From assembly GCA_025936615.1 (NCBI GenBank), contig JAICSZ010000187.1, positions 1-5,130 on the forward strand: DNA of 5,130 nt. Direction: 5' to 3'. The notes beneath the pieces were generated by a model. That model had not been told where the DNA came from. It worked only from the letters and a program-made list of their open reading frames with translations, and did no database searches. Shown piece by piece: positions 1-4,522 of this stretch (positions are counted from its first letter, which is position 1; each line of letters begins with the position of its first letter). Position numbers and translations under genes: made by a program. Origin of the DNA: Pedococcus sp. Lineage in GTDB: Bacteria > Actinomycetota > Actinomycetes > Actinomycetales > Dermatophilaceae.

Positions 1-913
1 CGGTGTCAGCGGCCGTGGCGAAGATCTTGCCCTTGCCGTCGGCCGTCGCCTTTGCCTCGGCGGAGTTGTAGACCTTCTCGAACACCCGCGGCACCGACAG
101 GATGAACGTCGGCTTGAAGCTGGCAAAGTCGTCGAGCAGGTTCTTGATGTCTGCGGTGTGGCCCATGCGTGCACCACCCATGACGCACAGGACCTCGATG
201 AACCGGGCGAAGACGTGGGCCAGCGGGAGGAAGAGCAGCGTCGAGGCACCCTCGGCCTTGACCACCGCCTCGAGCTTGGCGAGGGCGTTCTCCGACAGCG
301 CCATGAAGTTGTCGTGCGTGAGCTGCACCCCCTTGGGGCGTCCCGTGGTGCCCGAGGTGTAGATGATCGTCGCGGTCGAGGCCCGGTCCACGCCCGCGTG
401 CGCGGCATCGAGGTCGGCGTCGCTGACCGACTGGCCGGCCGCGCGGAGCTCCTCGAGGCCGCCGCCGTCGACCTGCCACACGTGCTCGAGGCCGGGCAGC
501 TGGTCGCGGACCTCGTCGAGGAGGGCCTGGTGGGCGGCCGTCTCCAGCACGATCGCGCTCGCGCCGGAGTCGGCGAGGATCCAGGCGACCTGCTCCGCCG
601 AGGAGGTCTCGTAGATCGGCACGACGACGGCGCCGGCGGTCCATGCCGCGAAGTCCACGAGGGTCCACTCGTAGCGCGTCTTGCTCATCAGCGCGACCCG
701 GTCACCGGGCTTGGTGCCCGCGGCGACGAGCCCCTTGGCGACGGCGCGCACGTCGGTGTCGAACTCCTTGGCCGTCACGTCCACCCAGCGGCCGCCCTCC
801 TTGCGGGCGAAGGCGACGTTGGCGGGGTTGTCCGCCGCGTTGCGGGCGGGCACATCGGCCAGGCTGCCCTCGGTCGTGACGGCGACGAGCGGGGGGGCGA
901 CGTGTTCCTGCAC
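1..913 (-). CDS. Long-chain fatty-acid-CoA ligase (AMP-forming), FadD15-like, 3' end outside window
   Basis: This enzyme activates free fatty acids with ATP to an acyl-adenylate and then to acyl-CoA, feeding lipid synthesis or beta-oxidation. It is cytosolic or membrane-associated. The visible 304 residues read cleanly from GTG at 913 down to the left edge. They are roughly the N-terminal half of a family usually near 600 residues. The ATP/AMP P-loop YTSGTTGRPKG lies at residues 185-195. It is followed by FLPLAHVFAR (228-237) and PTFILSVPRVFEKVYN (268-283), both typical of the FadD15/long-chain branch. The substrate-binding A-domain core is present. The C-terminal lid domain with its catalytic lysine is not visible. 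The GTG start is chosen because AAGGAG lies 5 bases upstream and the N-terminus (MQEHVAPP) leads directly into the family's first conserved block. The gene is divergent from the plus-strand cluster, as Rv2187 (fadD15) is from Rv2186c in M. tuberculosis (recalled, not checked). Confidence 0.95.
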   Translation of the reverse strand, partial: MQEHVAPPLVAVTTEGSLADVPARNAADNPANVAFARKEGGRWVDVTAKEFDTDVRAVAKGLVAAGTKPGDRVALMSKTRYEWTLVDFAAWTAGAVVVPIYETSSAEQVAWILADSGASAIVLETAAHQALLDEVRDQLPGLEHVWQVDGGGLEELRAAGQSVSDADLDAAHAGVDRASTATIIYTSGTTGRPKGVQLTHDNFMALSENALAKLEAVVKAEGASTLLFLPLAHVFARFIEVLCVMGGARMGHTADIKNLLDDFASFKPTFILSVPRVFEKVYNSAEAKATADGKGKIFATAADT

Positions 914-919
914 AGGAAC
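904..919. repeat. 16-bp palindrome over the ligase start codon
   Basis: GTTCCTG-CA-CAGGAAC has two perfect 7-base arms around a 2-base centre. In the ligase mRNA it can fold as a 6-bp stem with loop GUGC. That would place the GUG start codon in the loop and the end of the Shine-Dalgarno at the base of the stem. As DNA it has the dyad symmetry of a repressor site. The symmetry is seen directly. Either function is inference. Confidence 0.5.
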
Positions 920-924
920 TCCTT
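919..924 (-). promoter_or_regulatory. Shine-Dalgarno site of the acyl-CoA ligase gene
   Basis: On the minus strand AAGGAG is followed by five bases (TTCCT) and then GTG at 913-911. This is the strongest ribosome-binding site in the window and decides the start of the ligase. Its last G is also the outer base of the palindrome at 904-919. Confidence 0.75.
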
Positions 925-949
925 GTTAGAGGTCAGGCTGCTCCAGGTC

Positions 950-955
950 AGCCTA
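950..955 (-). promoter_or_regulatory. Candidate -10 element TAGGCT for the acyl-CoA ligase
   Basis: On the minus strand TAGGCT (955 down to 950) would give a transcript starting near 942 and a leader of about 30 bases carrying the AAGGAG site. It overlaps the inverted and direct repeats of the intergenic region, so a protein bound there would affect both directions. No clear -35 is seen. Confidence 0.25.
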
Positions 956-963
956 CCGAGGGG

Positions 964-969
964 TAGCCT
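964..969 (+). promoter_or_regulatory. Candidate -10 element TAGCCT for a leaderless plus-strand transcript
   Basis: TAGCCT fits the loose actinobacterial TANNNT -10 pattern and ends 9 bases before the ATG at 979. Transcription starting 7-9 bases after it would begin at or next to the start codon. This would explain why the first plus-strand gene has no spaced Shine-Dalgarno. No matching -35 is seen, so this remains a prediction. Confidence 0.35.
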
Positions 970-978
970 GCCCCCGGA

Positions 979-1347
979 ATGATGCGCCCCATGTCACCAC
1001 GCAGGACGACGCGCGTCGACATCGTCGACGACACGTTCATCCTCGCGGCACCCGAACGCATCCGCTCCGGCCTCGACGACGCCTCGGTGCAGCGCGTGTG
1101 GCCGCACCTGTCCCTGCAGGTGCGGCGCGACCGGGGGGTGAAGGGCATGCGCTGGACCGTCAGCGGACAGGTGGACGGCGAGATGGAGGTGTGGATCGAG
1201 CCCTACCGCGACGGCGCGATCGTGCACCACTACGTGCGCGGCACCCGCGGGGTGCGCGCGCCACGCGACGTGGCCACGCGGCACACCCTGCGCTGGAAGC
1301 GAGCCGTCCACCGGCTCAAGGACTCCCTGGAAGAAGCCGGCCTGTAG
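979..1347 (+). CDS. Small SRPBCC/START-like protein, Rv2186c-type
   Basis: The product is 122 residues, probably a cytosolic ligand-binding protein of the SRPBCC (polyketide cyclase/START) superfamily. The helix-grip pattern is suggested by an N-terminal strand (VDIVDDTFILAAPERI, about 11-26), a central block with alternating strands (KGMRWTVSGQVDGEMEVWIEPYRDGAIVHHYVRG, about 54-87) and a basic amphipathic C-terminal helix (TRHTLRWKRAVHRLKDSLEEAG). The ligand is unknown and no catalytic residue can be named. It is shorter than the usual 140-150 residues. Start choice is open: ATGs occur at 979, 982 and 991. I prefer 979 because the TAGCCT element upstream would make it leaderless. The ATG at 991 gives MSPRRTTRVD and has only a weak GGA 12 bases ahead. 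It lies between a divergent acyl-CoA ligase and a second SRPBCC gene 10 bases downstream, which suggests a role in lipid handling. That role is inferred from position only. Confidence 0.8.
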   Translation: MMRPMSPRRTTRVDIVDDTFILAAPERIRSGLDDASVQRVWPHLSLQVRRDRGVKGMRWTVSGQVDGEMEVWIEPYRDGAIVHHYVRGTRGVRAPRDVATRHTLRWKRAVHRLKDSLEEAGL

Positions 1348-1350
1348 CCT
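1345..1350 (+). promoter_or_regulatory. Second TAGCCT candidate -10 element, containing the previous gene's stop codon
   Basis: The TAG stop of the upstream gene (1345-1347) is part of TAGCCT, which ends 7 bases before the ATG at 1358. The same hexamer stands 9 bases before the first plus-strand gene. There is no purine-rich Shine-Dalgarno in the 10-base gap CCTTCGGCAC. A leaderless internal start is possible. Read-through from the upstream promoter is the alternative. Confidence 0.3.
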
Positions 1351-1357
1351 TCGGCAC

Positions 1358-1804
1358 ATGGCCGACCGCACCGAGTCCAGCATCGACATCGCCGCCAAGC
1401 CGGGCGAGGTCCTGGACGTCATCGCCGACTTCGAGAGCTACCCGGAGTGGGCCACCGAGGTGAAGAAGGTCCAGGTTCTCACCGAGGAGGGCGACGGGTG
1501 GGCCGACCGGGTGCAGTTCACCCTCGACGCCGGCGCGATCAAGGACACCTACGTCCTGGACTACGAGTGGGACGTGAAGAAGAACGGCACCGGCGTGGTG
1601 TCGTGGCAGCTCGTCGAGGCGACCGTCCTCAAGGCGATGAACGGCTCGTACACCTTGGCGGCCAAGAGCCGTGACGAGACGACGGTGACCTACCGGCTCG
1701 CCGTGGACGTCAAGATCCCGATGCTGGGGATGCTCAAGCGCAAGGCCGAGAAGGTCATCATCGGCACCGCGCTCAAGGAGCTCAAGAAGCGCGTCGAGGG
1801 CTGA
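1358..1804 (+). CDS. SRPBCC family protein (polyketide cyclase/dehydrase and lipid-transport type), TB16.3/Rv2185c-like
   Basis: The product is 148 residues, the usual size of one SRPBCC helix-grip domain, with no signal peptide or membrane segment. It is therefore a soluble protein with a predicted hydrophobic pocket for a lipid-like ligand. Typical features in order: the opening strand and helix SIDIAAKPGEVLDVIADFESYPEWATEVKKVQV (about 8-41), where the FESYPEW motif marks the family; a beta-meander with DAGAIKDTYVLDYEW (about 57-71); VSWQLVEATVLKAMNGSYTL (about 81-100); and the closing amphipathic helix PMLGMLKRKAEKVIIGTALKELKKRVEG at the C-terminus. The N-terminus MADRT and the C-terminal LKRKAE...LKKRVEG agree with M. 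tuberculosis TB16.3 as I remember it, which supports the ATG at 1358. The ligand and the reaction, if any, are unknown. Its neighbour upstream looks like a distant paralogue, and the ArsA-type ATPase follows 33 bases downstream. Confidence 0.9.
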   Translation: MADRTESSIDIAAKPGEVLDVIADFESYPEWATEVKKVQVLTEEGDGWADRVQFTLDAGAIKDTYVLDYEWDVKKNGTGVVSWQLVEATVLKAMNGSYTLAAKSRDETTVTYRLAVDVKIPMLGMLKRKAEKVIIGTALKELKKRVEG

Positions 1805-1828
1805 GCGGCGACTCGCCCTCGCCCAGCC
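1799..1828 (+). repeat. Nested inverted repeat between the SRPBCC and ArsA genes
   Basis: An outer pair GGCTG (1799-1803) and CAGCC (1824-1828) encloses an inner pair GGCGA (1807-1811) and TCGCC (1813-1817). It overlaps the stop codon at 1802-1804 and ends 9 bases before the ATG at 1838. There is no T-run after it, so it is not a standard intrinsic terminator. It may be a processing or attenuating hairpin, or chance in GC-rich DNA. Confidence 0.25.
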
Positions 1829-1837
1829 GATCCCGTC

Positions 1838-3052
1838 ATGCGCGTCATCCTGTTCACCGGCAAGGGCGGCGTCGGCAAGACCACGACTGCGGCCGCGACG
1901 GCAGTGCGCGCGGCACGTTCCGGCATCAAGACCCTCGTCATGTCCACCGACGCGGCCCACTCCCTGGGTGACACGCTCGGGGTCGAGCTTGGTGGGGGTG
2001 ACGGTCCACGAGAGGTCGAGCCCGGCCTCTCTGCCCTCCAGGTGAGCGCGCACCACCTGGCCGCCGGCTCCTGGCGGGTCGTGCAGGACTACCTGCTGTC
2101 GGTGCTGTCCACCCTCGGCGTCGACGCGGTGGTGGCCGAGGAGCTCACCCGGCTGCCGGGAGTCGAGGAGGTTGCCGCCCTGCTCGAGCTGCGGGCGCAG
2201 GTCGAGTCCGGTCCGTGGGACCTCGTGGTGGTCGACTGCGCCCCCACCGCCGAGACCCTGCGGCTGCTGGCCCTGCCCGAGGCGCTGGCCTGGCACCTCG
2301 AGCGGCTGCTGCCCGCGCAGCGTGGGCTGATCCGCACGCTGCGGCCGGCCGCCGCGGCCGCGGCCGGGGTGCCGCTCCCCGAGCCGGAGGTGCTCGAGGC
2401 GGTGACCGGGTGGCACCGGCAGATGCGGCACGTGCAGCGCATCCTCACCGACCCGCAGACCTCGGTCCGGCTCGTGCTCACCCCCGAGCGGGTCGTCATC
2501 GCCGAGTCACGTCGCACCTGGACCTCGCTGAGCCTCTTCGGCTTCGTCGTGGACGCGGTCGTCGTCAACCGGTTGTTCCCCGACGCGGCGGTCGACGCGG
2601 GTCCACGGTCGCCGGACCCCTGGCGGAGTGCCTGGAACGCCGCCCAACAGGAGGGCCTGCTCGAGGTGCACGACTCGTTCGCGGGACTCCCGGTGGTCCG
2701 CACTCCCTACCTGCCGGCCGAGCCGATCGGCCCCGACGCGCTCGCGGCGCTCGCCGAAGCCCAGGAGCGTGACGACGTGGACGACCTGCTGGCGCCGGTG
2801 GCCCGCCGCGGGATGACGGTGGAACGGACGGGGGAGGAGTTCGAGCTGGTACTGCCGCTGCCGCTGGCCCACGCGCGCGACCTTTCCCTGCAGCGCCGCG
2901 ACGACGAGCTGCTCGTCGCCGTGGGAGAGCACCGCCGGGTGCTCACACTGCCCTCCGCTCTGCAACGATGCGTGGTCCAGGGTGCGTCCGTGCGCAGTGG
3001 GCTGCTGCGGGTGCGCTTCGTCCCCGACGAGGAGGTGTGGCCGCGTGGCTGA
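1838..3052 (+). CDS. ArsA/Get3-family ATPase with C-terminal HSP20-like domain, Rv2184c-like
   Basis: The product is 404 residues. It is a P-loop ATPase of the SIMIBI class, related to arsenite pump ATPase ArsA and tail-anchored protein carrier Get3. The deviant Walker A GKGGVGKTTT lies at residues 8-17 with the signature lysine K9 and P-loop lysine K14. Switch I is STDAAHSLGD (36-45). Switch II is VVVDCAPTAETLRLL (130-144), where ArsA and Get3 have DTAPTGHT. The nucleotide-base region is VVVNRLFPD (241-249). Residues about 325-396 form a beta-rich block (EEFELVLPLPL...LSLQRRDDELLVAVG...VRSGLLRVRF) that matches the ArsA HSP20-like domain. Only two cysteines are present (C134, C378), so neither the ArsA metalloid triad nor the Get3 zinc CxxC exists. 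With no arsB, arsC or arsR nearby, arsenite extrusion is unlikely. It probably acts as an ATP-driven switch or chaperone with neighbouring products, which is inference. No Shine-Dalgarno precedes the ATG. The gene's last 8 bases overlap the next gene. Confidence 0.9.
   Translation: MRVILFTGKGGVGKTTTAAATAVRAARSGIKTLVMSTDAAHSLGDTLGVELGGGDGPREVEPGLSALQVSAHHLAAGSWRVVQDYLLSVLSTLGVDAVVAEELTRLPGVEEVAALLELRAQVESGPWDLVVVDCAPTAETLRLLALPEALAWHLERLLPAQRGLIRTLRPAAAAAAGVPLPEPEVLEAVTGWHRQMRHVQRILTDPQTSVRLVLTPERVVIAESRRTWTSLSLFGFVVDAVVVNRLFPDAAVDAGPRSPDPWRSAWNAAQQEGLLEVHDSFAGLPVVRTPYLPAEPIGPDALAALAEAQERDDVDDLLAPVARRGMTVERTGEEFELVLPLPLAHARDLSLQRRDDELLVAVGEHRRVLTLPSALQRCVVQGASVRSGLLRVRFVPDEEVWPRG
3031..3035 (+). 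promoter_or_regulatory. Shine-Dalgarno site inside the ArsA gene that fixes the next start
   Basis: GGAGG ends 9 bases before GTG at 3045. It lies within the codons for the C-terminus of the ATPase. This site favours GTG 3045 over an upstream in-frame ATG at 2982, which would add 21 residues read from inside the conserved end of the ATPase gene. Confidence 0.65.
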
Positions 3053-3503
3053 CCAGGAGCGTCCGCCGGTCGGCTCCGTCGCGGAGGAGGCCGCGCGCCT
3101 GCTCGACGCGGTGCAGGGCTGGGCGGGCAGCCACGGGTATGCCGGTGGGCCCCAACCGGAGGGCAGGTCCCCGGACGACAGCCCCCCGGACGACACCGCG
3201 GACGACGCGGCGCACCGCTGCCCCACCTGCGGGGCGCAGGTCGGTGCCGGGCTGGCGGTGGTCTGCCAGCTCTGTCCGGTGTGCCAGGGGATCGGGCTGC
3301 TGCGCTCGGTCCGCCCGGAGACGGTGGACCGCCTCGCCGACCTCGCCGGCGCATTGGCCGCGACGCTTCGCGAGGTCGCCGCGAACCGCCGGGCCACGGC
3401 GTCTCGCGACGATGCCGAGGGCGGTACCGGGGGCGGTTCCAAGGCCGGCGGCGGCCGGGTCCAGGACATCCCCGTCGAGGACGACGGGGACACCGCGCCG
3501 TGA
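3045..3503 (+). CDS. DUF5304-like, SCO2127-type small cysteine-rich protein
   Basis: From GTG 3045 the product has 152 residues. The N-terminus has a short amphipathic helix (VAEEAARLLDAVQGWAG, about 12-28), then an acidic, proline-rich linker (about 36-55). A cysteine cluster follows: CPTC at 59-62, then CQLCPVC at 74-80, giving five cysteines C59, C62, C74, C77 and C80 in a zinc-ribbon-like layout. Residues 91-116 form a second predicted helix (PETVDRLADLAGALAATLREVAANRR). The tail is glycine-rich then acidic. No transmembrane segment or signal peptide is seen, so it is cytosolic. It overlaps the ATPase gene by 8 bases and the glucokinase gene by 4. In Streptomyces coelicolor the gene just upstream of glkA, SCO2127, was reported to affect glucose utilisation and carbon catabolite repression. 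I assign similarity by position, size and the cysteine block, from memory. The biochemical function is not known. Metal binding is inferred. Confidence 0.8.
   Translation: MADQERPPVGSVAEEAARLLDAVQGWAGSHGYAGGPQPEGRSPDDSPPDDTADDAAHRCPTCGAQVGAGLAVVCQLCPVCQGIGLLRSVRPETVDRLADLAGALAATLREVAANRRATASRDDAEGGTGGGSKAGGGRVQDIPVEDDGDTAP
3487..3490 (+). promoter_or_regulatory. Weak Shine-Dalgarno for the glucokinase
   Basis: GGGA (with a preceding G, GGGGA from 3486) ends 9 bases before GTG 3500. It is partial. Because the start overlaps the previous stop as GTGA, re-initiation by the same ribosome probably matters as much as this site. Confidence 0.4.
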
Positions 3504-4522
3504 CCCGCGCGGGGGAGGCAGTCGGCACGCCGCTGGCCATCGGCATCGACATCGGTGGCACCAAGGTCGCCGGCGGGCTGGTCGACGTGGACGGCGCGGT
3601 GGTCGCGCGCGCCCGACGCGACACCCCGCACCGCTCCAAGAGCCCGGACGTGGTCGAGGACACCATCGTCGACGTCGTCTCCGAGCTGATCTCGCTTGCG
3701 GGCGCCGAGGGGCTGGGCGAGGTCGGCTCGGTGGGCATCGGGGCCGCCGGCTTCGTGGCCGCGGACCGCGCCACGGTCGTCTTCGCACCGCACCTGTCCT
3801 GGCGGGACGAGCCGCTCGAGGCCAACCTGCAGCGCCGGGTGCCCGTGCCGATCAGCGTCGACAACGACGCCAACGCCGCGGCCTGGGCCGAGTGGAGGTT
3901 CGGTGCGGCGCAAGGGGAGTCGCACGTCGTGATGGTCAACCTCGGCACCGGCATCGGCGGCGCCGTGGTGCTCCACGGCCAGATCATGCGGGGGCGGTTC
4001 GGGATCGCCGGCGAGTTCGGGCACATGCAGGTCGTGCCGGGTGGCCAGCGCTGCGAGTGCGGCAACAAGGGCTGTTGGGAGCAGTACGCCTCGGGAAACG
4101 CACTCGTGCGCGAGGCGCGCTCGCTGATGACGGCCAACAGCCCCATCGCGGTGGACCTGGCCGCCCGCGTGTCGGGAGACGCATCCGCGCTCACCGGGCC
4201 GGTGATCACCGACGCGGCCCGCCAGGGCGACCCGACCGCGACCGAGCTGCTGGCCGAGGTCGGGCACTGGCTCGGAGTGGGCCTCGCGAACTTGGCGGCG
4301 GCACTGGACCCCGGGCTGTTCGTCGTGGGGGGTGGCGTCAGCGCCGCCGGCGACCTGCTGCTGGAGCCGGCGCGAGCGGCGTTCCGGCGCACGCTCACCG
4401 GACGCGGCTACCGCACCGAGGCACGGATCGTGGCCGCGGCGATGGGCAACGAGGCGGGGATGGTCGGCGCCGCGGACCTCTCGCGACGCGGTGCCGGCGA
4501 GAGTGCAGCGACGGGCGGATGA
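3500..4522 (+). CDS. glkA: ROK-family glucokinase
   Basis: This enzyme phosphorylates glucose with ATP (or possibly polyphosphate) to glucose 6-phosphate in the cytosol. In actinobacteria it also takes part in glucose repression. The product is 340 residues from GTG 3500. Motifs in order: phosphate-binding DIGGTK (17-22); VDNDANAAAWAEW (120-132), where D123 of NDAN is the expected catalytic base; second phosphate loop NLGTGIGG (147-154); GEFGHM (171-176) with E172 and the zinc ligand H175; the ROK zinc motif CECGNKGCWEQYAS (185-198) with C185, C187 and C192; and the adenosine-side block LFVVGGGVSAAGD (273-285). All key residues are intact. It is somewhat longer than the 313-320 residues usual for Streptomyces GlkA, owing to extra residues at both ends. 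GTG 3500 is chosen because it overlaps the preceding TGA, and an in-frame ATG at 3281 would place 73 residues of unrelated sequence in front. The next gene starts in an ATGA overlap. Confidence 0.94.
   Translation: MTRAGEAVGTPLAIGIDIGGTKVAGGLVDVDGAVVARARRDTPHRSKSPDVVEDTIVDVVSELISLAGAEGLGEVGSVGIGAAGFVAADRATVVFAPHLSWRDEPLEANLQRRVPVPISVDNDANAAAWAEWRFGAAQGESHVVMVNLGTGIGGAVVLHGQIMRGRFGIAGEFGHMQVVPGGQRCECGNKGCWEQYASGNALVREARSLMTANSPIAVDLAARVSGDASALTGPVITDAARQGDPTATELLAEVGHWLGVGLANLAAALDPGLFVVGGGVSAAGDLLLEPARAAFRRTLTGRGYRTEARIVAAAMGNEAGMVGAADLSRRGAGESAATGG

Larger units (their letters stand above)
914..978. promoter_or_regulatory. Divergent intergenic promoter region with short direct and inverted repeats
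   Basis: These 65 bases separate the minus-strand ligase from the plus-strand cluster, so both promoters must lie here or reach into the genes. Visible structure: a direct repeat AGGTCAGGCT (930-939) and AGGTCAGCCT (945-954), 9 of 10 bases identical with a 15-base period; an inverted repeat AGGCTG (935-940) with CAGCCT (949-954); and an inverted repeat CTACC (953-957) with GGTAG (962-966). Candidate -10 elements of the TANNNT type are TAGCCT on plus (964-969) and TAGGCT on minus (955-950). No good -35 hexamer is apparent for either. The repeats could be operator half-sites. No known regulator is recognised. Confidence 0.5.

Noticed and set aside
943..961. DtxR/IdeR-type iron box at AGGTCAGCCTACC
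   Set aside because: I count only about 11 of 19 matches to the consensus and the right half fails, so it is not called.
158..982. A 274-codon plus-strand frame opposite the acyl-CoA ligase
   Set aside because: The minus strand encodes a clear AMP-binding domain with YTSGTTGRPKG. The plus frame has low-complexity composition and no recognisable domain.
1799..1828. Rho-independent terminator after the second SRPBCC gene
   Set aside because: The inverted repeat has no following T-run, has a 1-base inner loop, and lies only 9 bases before the next ATG.
1316..2431. A 371-codon minus-strand frame opposite the SRPBCC and ATPase genes
   Set aside because: It spans two well-supported genes on the other strand and shows no motif or ribosome site of its own.
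2982..3044. Upstream ATG start for the cysteine-rich protein
   Set aside because: It would read 21 codons from inside the conserved ATPase C-terminus and has no good ribosome site. GTG 3045 has GGAGG at 9 bases.
1838..3052. Arsenic-resistance assignment for the ArsA-like gene
   Set aside because: The metalloid-binding cysteines are absent and there is no arsB, arsC, arsD or arsR in the window.
3281..3499. Upstream ATG start for the glucokinase
   Set aside because: The added 73 residues are an arginine/glycine-rich out-of-frame reading of the cysteine-rich protein gene. GTG 3500 gives the normal ROK N-terminus.
2507..4398. Two very long minus-strand open frames opposite the ATPase, DUF5304-like and glucokinase genes
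   Set aside because: They are antisense shadows of GC-rich genes. Their translations are rich in R, P, S, A and G without family motifs, while the plus strand carries intact ArsA and ROK motifs.
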